NCBI RefSeq assembly: GCF_000498575.2
Contig: NZ_AWSQ01000001.1
Coordinates: 973,914-1,037,913, forward strand
DNA from: Pseudomonas taeanensis MS-3
GTDB lineage: Bacteria; Pseudomonadota; Gammaproteobacteria; Pseudomonadales; Pseudomonadaceae
DNA length: 64,000 nucleotides
Direction: 5' to 3'
Positions 56,517 through 64,000 of the stretch are shown piece after piece. The translations under genes and the position numbers were made by a program. How positions within the stretch are numbered: the stretch's first letter is position 1; each line of letters starts with the position of its first letter. The notes beneath the pieces are model-generated. The model had not been told where the DNA came from and did not search any database. It saw only the letters and a program-made list of their open reading frames with translations.

Positions 56517-59500
56517 GCCTTGAACTCGCTGATCTCGATTTGCCAATAGGGTACGTCATCCGGCTGAGCGTTTTGCGCAGGCCGGTTTCCGAAGGCGGGG
56601 CTATAGGCTTGCCAGCGTTTTGGCGTGGGCTGTGGCAAGACCAGAGAGTCGGTGCTGCTGCCCGCTTGGCCCAGATGAAACTGGGCGCTGACCTTGAGCC
56701 GTTGGGTGACGCTGTTGTGATGGCGCTGCAGTGGCGACAACTGCAACTGGGGGAACTGGCGGGGGAGGACATAGAGCACGGTGCCTTCGTCCAGCGCCAG
56801 TGCGCTCAGCTTGGGAGTGTCGATGCCACGGCGCTCGACGCGCTCCACATTGAATACGCCTGTGCGCGGCAGCACGCCGAGTTGCTCTTCGGCAAATAGC
56901 TGAAAATCATGCTCCCCCCGGAACATGGCCAACAATGGCGAATGCACGGTCAGCACCCAGTCCTCATTTTCAAAAGCCTGCAAGGCCGGGTTAGCGCAAC
57001 TCCAGCGGCTGTCGGGGGCGCTGGACTGGCGTTCGGCCTCGATTGCCTGCATCAGCGCCCGTTGCGCGGGAGCAGCCTGTGCGCGCCAATCAGCCAGGCG
57101 CGAGACTTGAATCACCGGTTTGCCGAGAATCCCGATTAACTGGGTATAGGCTACCTGCGGGTCTTGCAGGTGGGCGAAGCGCTGATCGTCGCCCAGCAGG
57201 CCGTCGAGCAAACCGACCTGACCCTGATCGCGGCCGAATGGGCCGTTTTTCAGCAGCGCCTCGGCATCGCTGTCGACCAGCCAGTTGGCCAGAATGCCGC
57301 CACCGATAAACAACACCCCTCCGGCGACCAGCACAAAGGGATTGATGGCCATGCCAAAGGCATAAGCCGTCCAGGCGGCACCGCCAGCGGCCGCAACGCC
57401 ATAGGCCAGAGCGGCATCATGATCGCCCTGGTGCCAGGCGCGTTTAGCGTCCCAGGCCGCAAGGCCTGTGGTAAAAACCATTGCGAAGCCTGAAACAAGC
57501 CTCAATACAGGCAATTTGGTGCTGCCGGTCTGCTCATACAGGCTGGCTGCCCAGCGGGTAGAAATCTTCGCCACATCGAAGCGCGGCTTGTTGAGGGCCG
57601 TCACCAAACCATTTTCAGCACCCAGCATCGGCTTGGTCAGAGCGCCCAATGCAACTGCCTGATCAAGGCCAGCTACTCCGACACCGATAACTCCTCTGGC
57701 GAAGCCATCCCCGGCCTCCTCCTTTAGCCCCCTAAACGCCACCATCTGCGCCTGCAAATTGAACATCGCACAGACCACCGCCACCAAGGGCACCACGGGC
57801 GTTTCCATGGTCGCCTGGATGGTGCGATTGGCCTGCAGCTTCCAGGCGCTGAGATTATGCACCTGGGGGTGATCCGCTGGCGCAGCAATCACGGCGATGC
57901 GGCCAAGGTTAGGCAGCTGCCGCTCGGCAAGCCGCGGGCTGGTCGAGCCAATCGGGGTGCCTGCTTTGTCGTGCAGGGTGGCATAGCGATAGTTCTTGCG
58001 GGTCAGGGTGCGCCGTTCCTCCACCGTCAGGCCATGCCTCAGGCCTGCGCCCTCAACGCCCAATATCACCCAGCCTTGGGCTGTGGCATCGCCCTTAGGC
58101 ATAAGCTTGAGGCCCTTCCAGGAGGGCGAGAGTTTTTCCAGTACGCCAAAAGCGGGGGCGAACAGGCGGGACAGTTCGATATTTACCAGGCTGGCGCTGA
58201 GGCGGTTGAGCTGGGTGCCTACGGCGGTGGCGAAGAGGTCCATAAAATCGCCGACCAAAGCCGTCATGTTTTTGTAGAGGGCGAGTGTATCGGTGCCTGC
58301 GGTATCGATAGCGGCCGTCTGCAGCAGGGTGCTCAGGCCCATGCGTGCGGGGTCTGGCTCGCGCTTTTTGGCCAGCAGCGCCTGCAATCGTTTGGCAGCC
58401 TCAGGTAACTCGCCGCCCCCCCCTACGAGCATCCTGCGGGCCAGCGGATGCTTGGCTTGCAGCAACGCCTGGGTCAATCGATCGATGCTGGCTTCCAGCT
58501 CGGGACTGGTTGACGCGTGGCACAGGGCATCGCACTGCGCTGGATTTTTATTCAGCGAATCCAGGGCCTCGGTCAGCCATGCATAGGGTTCCAGCAAGCG
58601 CTCGTCATGGCTGAAGAACCAGTCTGCCGCGACCACATCCAAGCGCTTTTCAAACAGACCAACCAATTGTTTGAGGACATGCTCAAGGTCGTTGCGGACA
58701 GCTTTACGTTCATCCTCGAATACGGTTTTCAGCAGATTCGGCTTGTCGATCAGGTCGCTGAATTTCGCCAGGGGGTTCTTGCCTGGACGCATGACCGTGC
58801 TGTAGACGACCTGCGCATAACGGCCATTCGGGCGGTGGGCGATTAGGGCATTCAGGGACAGAAGATACGCCTCGGCCAGCCGGGCTTGTGTCGTGGCGTG
58901 GCGCAACGCAAACAGGGGGTCGTCGAGCATAAAGCCAACTAGCTGGGGATAACCGCGCAGCTTTTTTTCCGCCAGTACGTCTTGGCTAGCTTCCAGGGTA
59001 GGCAAAGGGTATGGCTGTTCACCTTGCTGAGCAGCGGCCAATTGCTCCTGGGTGCGCTGCAGTTTGACGACCCATTCTGTTTCGGTGAAAGCTGCAAAAG
59101 ACGGCGTAAAGACTGCCGGATCAGCCAGTGTGCTTTCCACATTGAAGTCGCGTGCGCGCAGCCCCTCGACTTGCTTGTCGATCACGATGATCGGCATCGC
59201 CTGGGTCGGCTTCCATTGCTCGCCGCCAACAACCGCCGCCGACCAGGCCGGCGCCAGATTCTGGCAGCGATTCCTGACTCGGCTGCTGTTGGCTTCCAGC
59301 CAGGCGATGTATTCCCAGGTCCAGGCCATTTCACTGTAGGCCATGGCGTATTGGTCACCGACAAAGCGGCCTTTCAACAGCATGGGTACCAACGTCAGCG
59401 CCAGTGGCTTGCCAACCGGAGTTCGATCATCAGCTGGTTCGCCTTGGTTCACCAGCTTGCGCCAGTGGGCTACATCCACATCCGATAGGCTGCCTTGGCC

Positions 59501-59815
59501 ATCACACGCCAGTTCGCGCCACAGCTTGCCGTTCTGAAATACATAAATGCGCCCAGGACGGGGCAGTGCACCTTTGGGCGCTTCGTTGAATTGGTCATGT
59601 CCCGGCAGCCGCGCCATGGGCACAACAGCGAGAAAGGTATTCTGCTGGATCTCCTGCTCTTCTTCATGGCTGCGCATGTCCGACTCGACGGGAATCTGCA
59701 GCATCCCACCATCGGTGCGTTCGATATTCAGCGCCAGCCTCGCACGGCGTGCGTTGTCGTATTCCGTGCGCTTGCGGGTGCCTTGGTCGATGGGCTGATT
59801 CTTTAGCTCGCTCAT
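56513..59815 (-). CDS. BTH_I2691-like type VI secretion effector
   Basis: 1100 aa, ATG overlapping the vgrG stop by four bases. A long mostly helical N-terminal part (with PDDRTPVGKPLALTLVPMLLKGRFVGDQY near residue 130), then hydrophobic stretches near residue 670 (VVPLVAVVCAMFNLQAQMVA) and about 798-842 (AAWTAYAFGMAINPFVLVAGGVLFIGGGILANWLV). The C-terminal 90 residues are beta-rich and are the part that survives in the remnant copy. No catalytic motif is recognised; the hydrophobic hairpins suggest membrane insertion, as in colicin-type or VasX-type effectors. The family name is from general resemblance and position. Confidence 0.7.
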   Translation of the reverse strand: MSELKNQPIDQGTRKRTEYDNARRARLALNIERTDGGMLQIPVESDMRSHEEEQEIQQNTFLAVVPMARLPGHDQFNEAPKGALPRPGRIYVFQNGKLWRELACDGQGSLSDVDVAHWRKLVNQGEPADDRTPVGKPLALTLVPMLLKGRFVGDQYAMAYSEMAWTWEYIAWLEANSSRVRNRCQNLAPAWSAAVVGGEQWKPTQAMPIIVIDKQVEGLRARDFNVESTLADPAVFTPSFAAFTETEWVVKLQRTQEQLAAAQQGEQPYPLPTLEASQDVLAEKKLRGYPQLVGFMLDDPLFALRHATTQARLAEAYLLSLNALIAHRPNGRYAQVVYSTVMRPGKNPLAKFSDLIDKPNLLKTVFEDERKAVRNDLEHVLKQLVGLFEKRLDVVAADWFFSHDERLLEPYAWLTEALDSLNKNPAQCDALCHASTSPELEASIDRLTQALLQAKHPLARRMLVGGGGELPEAAKRLQALLAKKREPDPARMGLSTLLQTAAIDTAGTDTLALYKNMTALVGDFMDLFATAVGTQLNRLSASLVNIELSRLFAPAFGVLEKLSPSWKGLKLMPKGDATAQGWVILGVEGAGLRHGLTVEERRTLTRKNYRYATLHDKAGTPIGSTSPRLAERQLPNLGRIAVIAAPADHPQVHNLSAWKLQANRTIQATMETPVVPLVAVVCAMFNLQAQMVAFRGLKEEAGDGFARGVIGVGVAGLDQAVALGALTKPMLGAENGLVTALNKPRFDVAKISTRWAASLYEQTGSTKLPVLRLVSGFAMVFTTGLAAWDAKRAWHQGDHDAALAYGVAAAGGAAWTAYAFGMAINPFVLVAGGVLFIGGGILANWLVDSDAEALLKNGPFGRDQGQVGLLDGLLGDDQRFAHLQDPQVAYTQLIGILGKPVIQVSRLADWRAQAAPAQRALMQAIEAERQSSAPDSRWSCANPALQAFENEDWVLTVHSPLLAMFRGEHDFQLFAEEQLGVLPRTGVFNVERVERRGIDTPKLSALALDEGTVLYVLPRQFPQLQLSPLQRHHNSVTQRLKVSAQFHLGQAGSSTDSLVLPQPTPKRWQAYSPAFGNRPAQNAQPDDVPYWQIEISEFKA

Positions 59816-61902
59816 GCGTCACCTTGCGGGTCGAGCAGTTGTACCTGGCCGCCTAAAGCGGGGTCGCCCCAGACATCAACAATCAATTGTTGCGGTCCTT
59901 GTTCGCCCAGACTCGCTAGCGGCAACAGCGGATTGACGTTGGCCTTGCCGGTCTTTTCACCGACTGGCGCGGTATCGGCGGGTTTGGGAGTAACCGGCAA
60001 TACCGGCGCCGCACCCGAACCACTTCCCGGCCCGCCGCCGGAGTTGAGCTTGATGATCGGCCCGACCAGAGTAATGCCGCCGGCGTCGAGTTTGATAAAG
60101 CTGCCGGCGGCTTTGAAGGTCAGTTCGCTGCCGGCTTCGAGCACTACTTTCTGGCCGCTGGACAGGTGGATTTCGCTGCCGGCGTTGATGAACTGGCCGG
60201 TGCCGATCTTGATGTGCTGGTTCTGCCCCACGGTGAGGTGGTCGTTGGCTTTGACTTCGCTCTTGCGGTCCAGATGGGTGGTGCGGTGTTCTTCGGCTTT
60301 GAACTCGCTGTAGCTGTTGGCCTTGACCGTGTCGTGGCGTTCGTTGCCGATGCGGATCTTTTGGTCGTGTTCGATGTTCTCGTCCCAGTCTCGTTGGGCG
60401 TGGATATAGATTTGCTCGGCGCCCTTGCGGTCTTCGATGCGCAGTTCGTTGTAGCCGCCACCGCCCGGTGAGCTGAGGGTCTTGAACAGCGTGCGGGTCT
60501 TGTTCGCCGGCAGGTCGTAGGGGACGACGTGTTCGGCGTGGTACAGGCAGCCGGTGACCAGCGGTTGGTCGGGGTCGCCTTCGAGGAAGGTGATCAGCAC
60601 TTCCATGCCGATGCGCGGGATTGCGATGCCACCGTAGCGGTCGCCGGCCCAGCTGCTAGAGACGCGTAGCCAGCAGCTGGTCTTGTCGTCGGCCTGGCCG
60701 TGGCGATCCCAGTGGAATTGCACTTTGACCCGACCGTATTCGTCGCAGTGGATCTCTTCGCCGGCGGGGCCGGTGACCACGGCGCTCTGGCTGCCGAGAA
60801 TGCGCGGCTTGGGGTGCTGCACGGTCGGGCGGTACGGCACCATCCAGGGCGTGGCGCTGAAGCGGTTGCGGTAGCCCTGCTGGAAACCGTCACTGACTTC
60901 GGTATGGCTGGTCACCGCCTCTTCCAGCACCTGCGGCTGTTTGCCTTGGTGGTGAATCTCGGTGAGCAGCCAGAGGTCGTTCCAGCTCTGCCGCGGGTGA
61001 TCGGTAAAGGCCAGAAAGTGACCGCTGACCAGTTGGGTTTGGTCGCTCTCGCCTTCGGCCAACTCGAAGTCGTGGCGGTGACGCTCCAGGGCGCGTTGGC
61101 TCAAGTGCTTGCCGCGTTCACGCTCGACGAAGCGGCCGGGGTAGTCGTAGTCCTCGAGGTCCGGAACAAACTCGCTCTTGGCGTCGGCCTCCAGCAGCAG
61201 GCGCGGCTTCTCGAAGTCGTAGTCGCGGCGGGTTACCCGGCTGGTGCGGGTTTCCACGCGCACGCCGAAACGCTTGATTACCGGGTCGTCGGCGACCAGG
61301 CCACTGTCTTGCTGGTAGGCGGTGGGCGCCAGTTTGGGAAAGGGCGTCTGGTCGTCGCCGAAGACCAGTACATGCCCGTCCGTGCTGTGCTGGAAGTGGT
61401 AATGGATGCCTTCTTCTTCACATAGGCGCTGAACGAAGTGCAGGTCGGACTCGTCGTACTGCACGCAATACTCGCGCTCCGGGTATACCGAGCCGAGCTG
61501 GAATTGATAGGCGTTGGCCTGAATGCCGTGCTCTTCAAGCACCTGGCTGATGATTTTCTGCACCGTCAGGTGCTGAAAGATACGTTGATTGATGCGGTGA
61601 GCCAGATAAGCCAATTGCGGGCGCAGGCTGAGGTGGTAGCGGGTCAGGCGCTGGCCGGACTCGCCCTGGGCGACGCGGTAGATGTGCCCGTGAATGCCGT
61701 TGCCGGCTTGCGACAGGGCCAGGAAAGCCGGGCGATGCAGCAGGGCTTCCAAATCGAGGTCGGGGCGCTCGCTGACCAGTTCCAGTTCAAACACGAAGGG
61801 CTGGCTGATGGCCTCGCGGCCCGTGAACTCGAGCACCTGCAGGTCGTGGCTGGCGCCTTCGATATTCAGGCTGAAATGGGTCTGGTTGGCTGGGGCGAAC
61901 AT
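59812..61902 (-). CDS. vgrG: Type VI secretion tip protein VgrG
   Basis: 696 aa. N-terminal gp27-like part (SLNIEGASHDLQVLEFTGREAISQPF), gp5 OB-fold (GPAGEEIHCDEYGRVKVQFHWDR), and a beta-helix needle of short repeats (KVVLEAGSELTFKAAGSFIKLDAGGITLVGPIIKLN). A Gly/Pro-rich linker and an extension of about 60 residues follow, which may load the effector. It starts 197 bases after hcp. It carries the effector encoded next to it to target cells. Confidence 0.93.
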   Translation of the reverse strand: MFAPANQTHFSLNIEGASHDLQVLEFTGREAISQPFVFELELVSERPDLDLEALLHRPAFLALSQAGNGIHGHIYRVAQGESGQRLTRYHLSLRPQLAYLAHRINQRIFQHLTVQKIISQVLEEHGIQANAYQFQLGSVYPEREYCVQYDESDLHFVQRLCEEEGIHYHFQHSTDGHVLVFGDDQTPFPKLAPTAYQQDSGLVADDPVIKRFGVRVETRTSRVTRRDYDFEKPRLLLEADAKSEFVPDLEDYDYPGRFVERERGKHLSQRALERHRHDFELAEGESDQTQLVSGHFLAFTDHPRQSWNDLWLLTEIHHQGKQPQVLEEAVTSHTEVSDGFQQGYRNRFSATPWMVPYRPTVQHPKPRILGSQSAVVTGPAGEEIHCDEYGRVKVQFHWDRHGQADDKTSCWLRVSSSWAGDRYGGIAIPRIGMEVLITFLEGDPDQPLVTGCLYHAEHVVPYDLPANKTRTLFKTLSSPGGGGYNELRIEDRKGAEQIYIHAQRDWDENIEHDQKIRIGNERHDTVKANSYSEFKAEEHRTTHLDRKSEVKANDHLTVGQNQHIKIGTGQFINAGSEIHLSSGQKVVLEAGSELTFKAAGSFIKLDAGGITLVGPIIKLNSGGGPGSGSGAAPVLPVTPKPADTAPVGEKTGKANVNPLLPLASLGEQGPQQLIVDVWGDPALGGQVQLLDPQGDA

Positions 61903-62042
61903 CCGTTGTTCCTCGTCAATCGTTCCATGAGTCAGGCATGTACGTGGTGCGCGTCAGGTTGTAACGCGAGCACTGCCCTGTGCTGCGGTGTGGCTCGACA
62001 TTTTGCAGCATCGTTACGCGGGTTTTGCGGAACAGGTCTTGC

Positions 62043-62080
62043 GAAAATGCGTCGGCCAGGACTAGGCCTGGCCGACGCAT
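62043..62080 (-). terminator. Rho-independent terminator of hcp
   Basis: Perfect 14-bp stem (ATGCGTCGGCCAGG arms, loop ACTAGG) 20 bases past the hcp stop, followed on the minus strand by TTTTCGC. It would allow much more hcp than vgrG transcript. Confidence 0.85.
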
Positions 62081-62099
62081 CGCTTAGTGCACGATCACC

Positions 62100-62618
62100 T
62101 TAGCTGGCGATCGGGGTGCGCCAGTCGTCGGAACCGGAAGTACCGGAGACTTCGTGGGTCCAGACGATTTTGCGATAGGTGAAGTACACGTCTTCCAGGT
62201 GAGTGAAGTGCGACATGCCTGGATCCTGGCAGTTCGGCATACGCGACTGCACGTCGACGATCACCGCATCTTCCAGCTCGATGGTGAAGTAGTGTTCCTG
62301 AGTACCGGTGGACGAGGTGCGGTACCACTCCAGGCGGCACTTGTTCAGGCGCTCACCGGAGGTCAGCGAGTTGAAGATCAGCGGCGAGGATTTGTCGAAG
62401 ACCTTGGTGATCATCAGCGGCTTGTGTACGCGCTGGCCAGTTGGCTGACCGGACTGCGGGTCACGCGGGATGATGACCTGGTGGTTGAATGCCTGAACCA
62501 GAATCTGGTCCTCATGACCTTCCTGGAAAATGTTGCCGACCGAGTCCTCGGTGAAGGTGCCAGCGGTGATCAAACCTTGTTTGGTGCCTTCGAGGGACAG
62601 ATACGCGGGTGTTGGCAT
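62100..62618 (-). CDS. hcp: Hcp, type VI secretion tube protein
   Basis: 172 aa from MPTPAYLSLEGTKQGLI, with AGGAGAG six bases upstream; typical Hcp length. The sheet edges and the extended loop (GHEDQILVQAFNHQVIIPRDPQSGQPTGQRVHKPLMI) are as in HcpA-type proteins. It forms hexameric rings of the tube. It begins the orphan cassette; the core type VI genes are not in the window. Confidence 0.95.
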   Translation of the reverse strand: MPTPAYLSLEGTKQGLITAGTFTEDSVGNIFQEGHEDQILVQAFNHQVIIPRDPQSGQPTGQRVHKPLMITKVFDKSSPLIFNSLTSGERLNKCRLEWYRTSSTGTQEHYFTIELEDAVIVDVQSRMPNCQDPGMSHFTHLEDVYFTYRKIVWTHEVSGTSGSDDWRTPIAS

Positions 62619-62982
62619 GAGAGCTCTCCTTGCCTGGGTCATGGATCAGTATCGATCCGGGAACCCAATAGAGAGCTATTGTTGTGCCATGTTTTAAAAA
62701 ATTAATGAATTCATATAGATAGAGTGACCGCTTTCTATCTGTTAGTCACTGCGTGCGCTAAGTCACTGAAAGGTGAGCAGCTTGTTGCACAGGAGTGCGC
62801 AGCTCGTTGCGCATGGCGCTGAAGCCCATTGATAGGGTCACCTGCAGTCAAGTGTCCACAGGCTTATCCACAGTGTGTCGCGCAAGAAGTTGCGCATCTG
62901 TGCGTGGGGGGGAATTGCAGAAGGCTTGGCGCGCCAGGGGGTGGGCACGCTAGCGATTGAGGTGGGGGCGGGAGCTGCAGGC
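62619..62982. other. Intergenic region upstream of hcp
   Basis: About 360 bases without a gene. It has the sigma-54-like site, an AT-rich block, a seven-base inverted repeat AGATAGA/TCTATCT (62717-62740), a direct repeat AGTCACTG (62744-62751 and 62761-62768) and a single DnaA-box match TTATCCACA (62864-62872). The repeats are at the distance expected for activator sites. Confidence 0.5.
62674..62689 (-). promoter_or_regulatory. Sigma-54-like -24/-12 promoter of hcp
   Basis: TGGCACAACAATAGCT on the minus strand: GG and GC are 10 bases apart as required, and only one base (TAGC for TTGC) differs from the core. It is 55 bases before the hcp ATG. Orphan hcp genes in pseudomonads can be sigma-54 controlled. 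Confidence 0.5.
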
Positions 62983-63180
62983 TCAGGCGATCTTCTGCTG
63001 GCGCCGCATCTGCTCATGGCCATCGCTCCAGCCAGCCTCCCAGGCGGCCGCGAGAACCTCGGCGTGGGGTGGCGCGCTGGGTTGGCCGGTCAGGCCAGCC
63101 ATGTAGCCTTGCTGGTAGGCCTTGTTCAGGCTTTCCAGGCTCCAGTGGCCGTCATCGTCGGGTAGGGCGTCGGGCGCCAT
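62983..63180 (-). CDS. Small RMF-like protein
   Basis: 65 aa from ATG 63180; a GTG at 63207 is the alternative start. The core NKAYQQGYMAGLTGQPSAPPHAEVLAAAWEAGWSDGHEQ resembles ribosome modulation factor (GY.AGL.G...W..GW.DG). It may bind ribosomes, but the match is short. It lies between hcp and gshA on the same strand. Confidence 0.6.
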   Translation of the reverse strand: MAPDALPDDDGHWSLESLNKAYQQGYMAGLTGQPSAPPHAEVLAAAWEAGWSDGHEQMRRQQKIA

Positions 63181-63226
63181 GGGTGCGGCTCGCGTTGATC
63201 TCTTCACTTCTATGCTAGCCGTGTCG

Positions 63227-63257
63227 AGCCGTGACCGCCGAGCCGCTGGTCACGGCT
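63227..63257. terminator. Hairpin between gshA and the RMF-like gene
   Basis: Perfect 10-bp arms AGCCGTGACC and GGTCACGGCT with an 11-base loop, 35 bases past the gshA stop. No T run follows on the minus strand. Confidence 0.4.
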
Positions 63258-63291
63258 TTGACCCCGCTGGTTGCTTTTGTGACGTGTTCGT

Positions 63292-64000
63292 CTAAACGGC
63301 CAGTGCCTGCAGGCTTGCCTGGTAGGCCTTGGCAAAGCTGTCGAAATCACCATCGTCATGCGCTTCCAATTCCGCCTGGCCACGCAGCGATTGTGCGGCA
63401 GCCGCCTCGAAGGCTTCCTGCTGCTCTGCGCTCAGCGGCTGACTACGGAAGTACTCGGCGTGTTGTTTGCTCTGGCTCAGGGCGAATTGGGTGAAGCTTT
63501 CGCCTTGCTGCAAGCGTTCGAGCACCTGGGCCGAGGGTGTCAGCGCCGGGTTGTCGATCTTCGCGCGCTGGGCTTGCAGCGCCAGGCTGTGCGCCTCGCT
63601 TGCGTGACTCTGATCGAGCAGGCTGGCCAGGGGCTGGATTTTGTCTAGCAGTTCATGGGCCCAGGTCTGCAGCGGCACGGGCTCGCCGCGGCGCTGCAAA
63701 TGCAGGTCGGGTCGGCGACCCTCCTTGACCACACTGAGGAAGTTGTCGGTGCAGGCGTGGCACTCACCGCTGTTCAGTGCCGGGCTTTCCTGCAGGGCAC
63801 AGAACAGTAGGAAGGCATCGAGGAAGCGTGCTTCCTCGAGATCTATACCCAGCGGCAGGAAGGGGTTGATGTCCAGGCAGCGCACTTCAATGTACTGCAC
63901 GCCGCGGTCTTCCAGGGCCTGGACCGGCCGCTCGCCGCTGTATGTCACGCGTTTCGGGCGGATATTCGAGTAGTACTCGTTTTCGATTTGCAGGATGTTG
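63292..64000 (-). CDS. gshA: Glutamate-cysteine ligase, C-terminal part
   Basis: About 236 codons are in the window; the 5' end is off the right edge. The visible part reads YYSNIRPKR, then [37 protein letters not shown], both conserved in the gamma-proteobacterial GshA family. It makes gamma-glutamylcysteine for glutathione. In related genomes I recall gshA directly after argA, which marks the genes between as inserted. Confidence 0.93.
   Translation of the reverse strand, partial: NILQIENEYYSNIRPKRVTYSGERPVQALEDRGVQYIEVRCLDINPFLPLGIDLEEARFLDAFLLFCALQESPALNSGECHACTDNFLSVVKEGRRPDLHLQRRGEPVPLQTWAHELLDKIQPLASLLDQSHASEAHSLALQAQRAKIDNPALTPSAQVLERLQQGESFTQFALSQSKQHAEYFRSQPLSAEQQEAFEAAAAQSLRGQAELEAHDDGDFDSFAKAYQASLQALAV

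Noticed and set aside
62864..62872. DnaA box TTATCCACA as part of an origin
   Set aside because: A single box, without further copies, an AT-rich unwinding region or dnaA/dnaN nearby; chance or local regulation is more likely.

Overview
The window is a GC-rich chromosomal segment of a Pseudomonas species. The housekeeping gene order (hemB-ppk1/ppx-trxA-rho-ubiD, then ygfA-6S RNA-zapA-ygfB-pepP-ubiH-ubiI, an iron ABC transporter, gcvT-gcvH-gcvP, a secretion ATPase, CYTH/CHAD, a PhoU-like protein and PiT, argE-argA, gshA) follows the order I remember from the P. aeruginosa chromosome. No rRNA, tRNA, IS element or CRISPR array is visible. The one RNA gene is 6S RNA. I cannot fix the species.

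Two stretches look like accessory insertions in this backbone. The first (about 8.9-24.7 kb) lies between the ubiD/flavin-reductase pair and the DGC/EVE/ygfA block. It has a LuxR-type receptor (+ strand) facing a LuxI-type autoinducer synthase (- strand). Behind them is a one-directional minus-strand array: an AfsA-type hotdog protein and a HAD phosphatase; then an aldo/keto reductase, an FAD hydroxylase, a free-standing condensation-type acyltransferase, an alpha/beta hydrolase, an MDR oxidoreductase, an EamA/RarD exporter, and a degenerate HMGL-barrel protein with a winged-helix-like tail; last a secreted protein. Many junctions overlap or are only a few bases. AfsA chemistry followed by phosphatase and reductase steps is the logic of gamma-butyrolactone synthesis, so I read this as a candidate undescribed quorum-controlled small-molecule cluster. 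Two imperfect lux-box-like elements (CTG-N10-CAG) lie ahead of the synthase and of the aldo/keto reductase. A TetR regulator with a near-perfect 26-bp palindrome, an EthD-domain protein and a quinone oxidoreductase follow.

The second insertion (about 51.9-62.7 kb), between argA and gshA, is an orphan type VI secretion cassette on the minus strand: hcp (candidate sigma-54 promoter and strong terminator), vgrG, a large BTH_I2691-like effector coupled to vgrG by a 4-base overlap, and two DUF6708-like membrane proteins. After another small membrane protein comes a collapsed second copy of the cassette: a piece of vgrG joined out of frame to the C-terminal end of a second effector, followed by a third DUF6708-like protein. 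This is the footprint of an internal deletion that kept only the last gene intact.

Other points: a six-codon Arg-rich minigene (Met-Leu-Leu-Arg-Arg-Arg) with a strong ribosome site sits between argE and argA, and its Arg codons can pair with RNA just downstream, suggesting attenuation of arginine synthesis. A perfect 20-bp inverted repeat carries the stop codons of both flanking convergent genes. A terminator-like hairpin sits between the iron-binding protein and its permease, with no ATPase gene next to them.
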